Shown one piece after another: positions 63,939-64,000 of a DNA stretch of 64,000 nt. Under the pieces are notes generated by a model, which was not told the DNA's origin, did no database searches, and saw only the letters and a program-made list of their open reading frames with translations. The translations under genes were made by a program, and so were the position numbers. Source of the DNA: Roseivirga seohaensis (GTDB lineage: Bacteria; Bacteroidota; Bacteroidia; Cytophagales; Cyclobacteriaceae); contig NZ_LRPB01000048.1 of the NCBI RefSeq assembly GCF_001592945.1, positions 434,001-498,000 on the forward strand, given 5' to 3'. Position 1 is the first letter of the stretch. The number at the start of each line of letters is the position of its first letter.

Positions 63939-64000
63939 TTACAAACTGAGTCTACCTTTAACATATTCAATCTTGGTTTTACCGTGTTCAGCAGGCTTTC
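63939..64000 (-). CDS. C-terminal end of an unidentified minus-strand gene (5' part outside window)
   Basis: Only 19 codons and a stop are visible on the minus strand, ending in KIEYVKGRLSL. The position, just past a bidirectional terminator and convergent with the phosphatase gene, and the plausible protein-like composition suggest a real gene end. The family cannot be named from this fragment. Confidence 0.4.
   Translation of the reverse strand, partial: KPAEHGKTKIEYVKGRLSL

Overview
The window is about 64 kb of a Bacteroidota chromosome, most likely from a marine or aquatic member of the Cytophagales. The evidence is a SusC/SusD pair, DUF4252 and DUF6503-type proteins, a Lacal_2735-family small protein, a PorV-like barrel, Bacteroidota-type promoters (TTTG-N19-TAnnTTTG), A/T-rich leaders without Shine-Dalgarno sites, and many lipoproteins and outer-membrane proteins. 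No rRNA, tRNA, CRISPR array, insertion sequence or prophage was seen. The region reads as a stable chromosome of short operons separated by clear intrinsic terminators.

Layout. 1-2.4 kb: end of a sigma-54 activator, then lptE, a hypothetical gene and secG. 2.6-9.2 kb: M61 peptidase; on the minus strand a lipoprotein, hslV and the pyruvate dehydrogenase E2 gene; then an SRAP homologue that has lost its active site and a DUF6503 lipoprotein. 9.4-14.3 kb: fabH, a long MORN/YwqK repeat protein, a 53-residue Lacal_2735 protein and a TlpA-like thioredoxin. 14.5-22.2 kb: lgt, three outer-membrane proteins (a one-POTRA barrel, a PorV-like barrel, a ComEA-like helix-hairpin-helix fused to a barrel) and an M1 peptidase. 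22.4-28 kb: a TetR/ABC/HlyD/TolC type I export operon with an unusual ATPase, and a DoxX-like protein. 28.4-33.8 kb: a potassium-channel-like membrane protein, a DPP-IV-type peptidase, DUF3817 and menB. 34-38 kb (minus): ECF sigma factor, anti-sigma-like protein, two DUF4252 proteins and an ABC exporter. 38-42.7 kb: TPR lipoprotein, dgkA, DUF1801, two small proteins, an ABC1/UbiB kinase and a TetR regulator. 42.8-48.6 kb: a LytTR two-component system divergent from an ABC exporter, serine hydrolase and DoxX operon. 48.7-50.7 kb: an iodotyrosine-deiodinase-like nitroreductase overlapping PBP4. 51.5-56.3 kb: susC/susD. 56.4-63.9 kb: tyrosine phosphatase, enoyl-CoA hydratase, a three-gene barrel/lipoprotein cluster, peroxiredoxin, waaA, rsgA and a dual-specificity-type phosphatase.

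The dominant theme is building and watching over the cell envelope: LPS and lipoprotein biogenesis (lptE, lgt, waaA), the translocon (secG), lipid and quinone supply (fabH, dgkA, menB), outer-membrane proteins, exporters, and periplasmic or lipoprotein peptidases, each with local regulators. No complete new defence system or biosynthetic cluster was found. The best leads are the active-site-less SRAP protein, the export ATPase with degenerate motifs, the HhH-barrel operon, the sigma/DUF4252/ABC operon, the channel with a repeat-rich periplasmic domain and the deiodinase-like enzyme.
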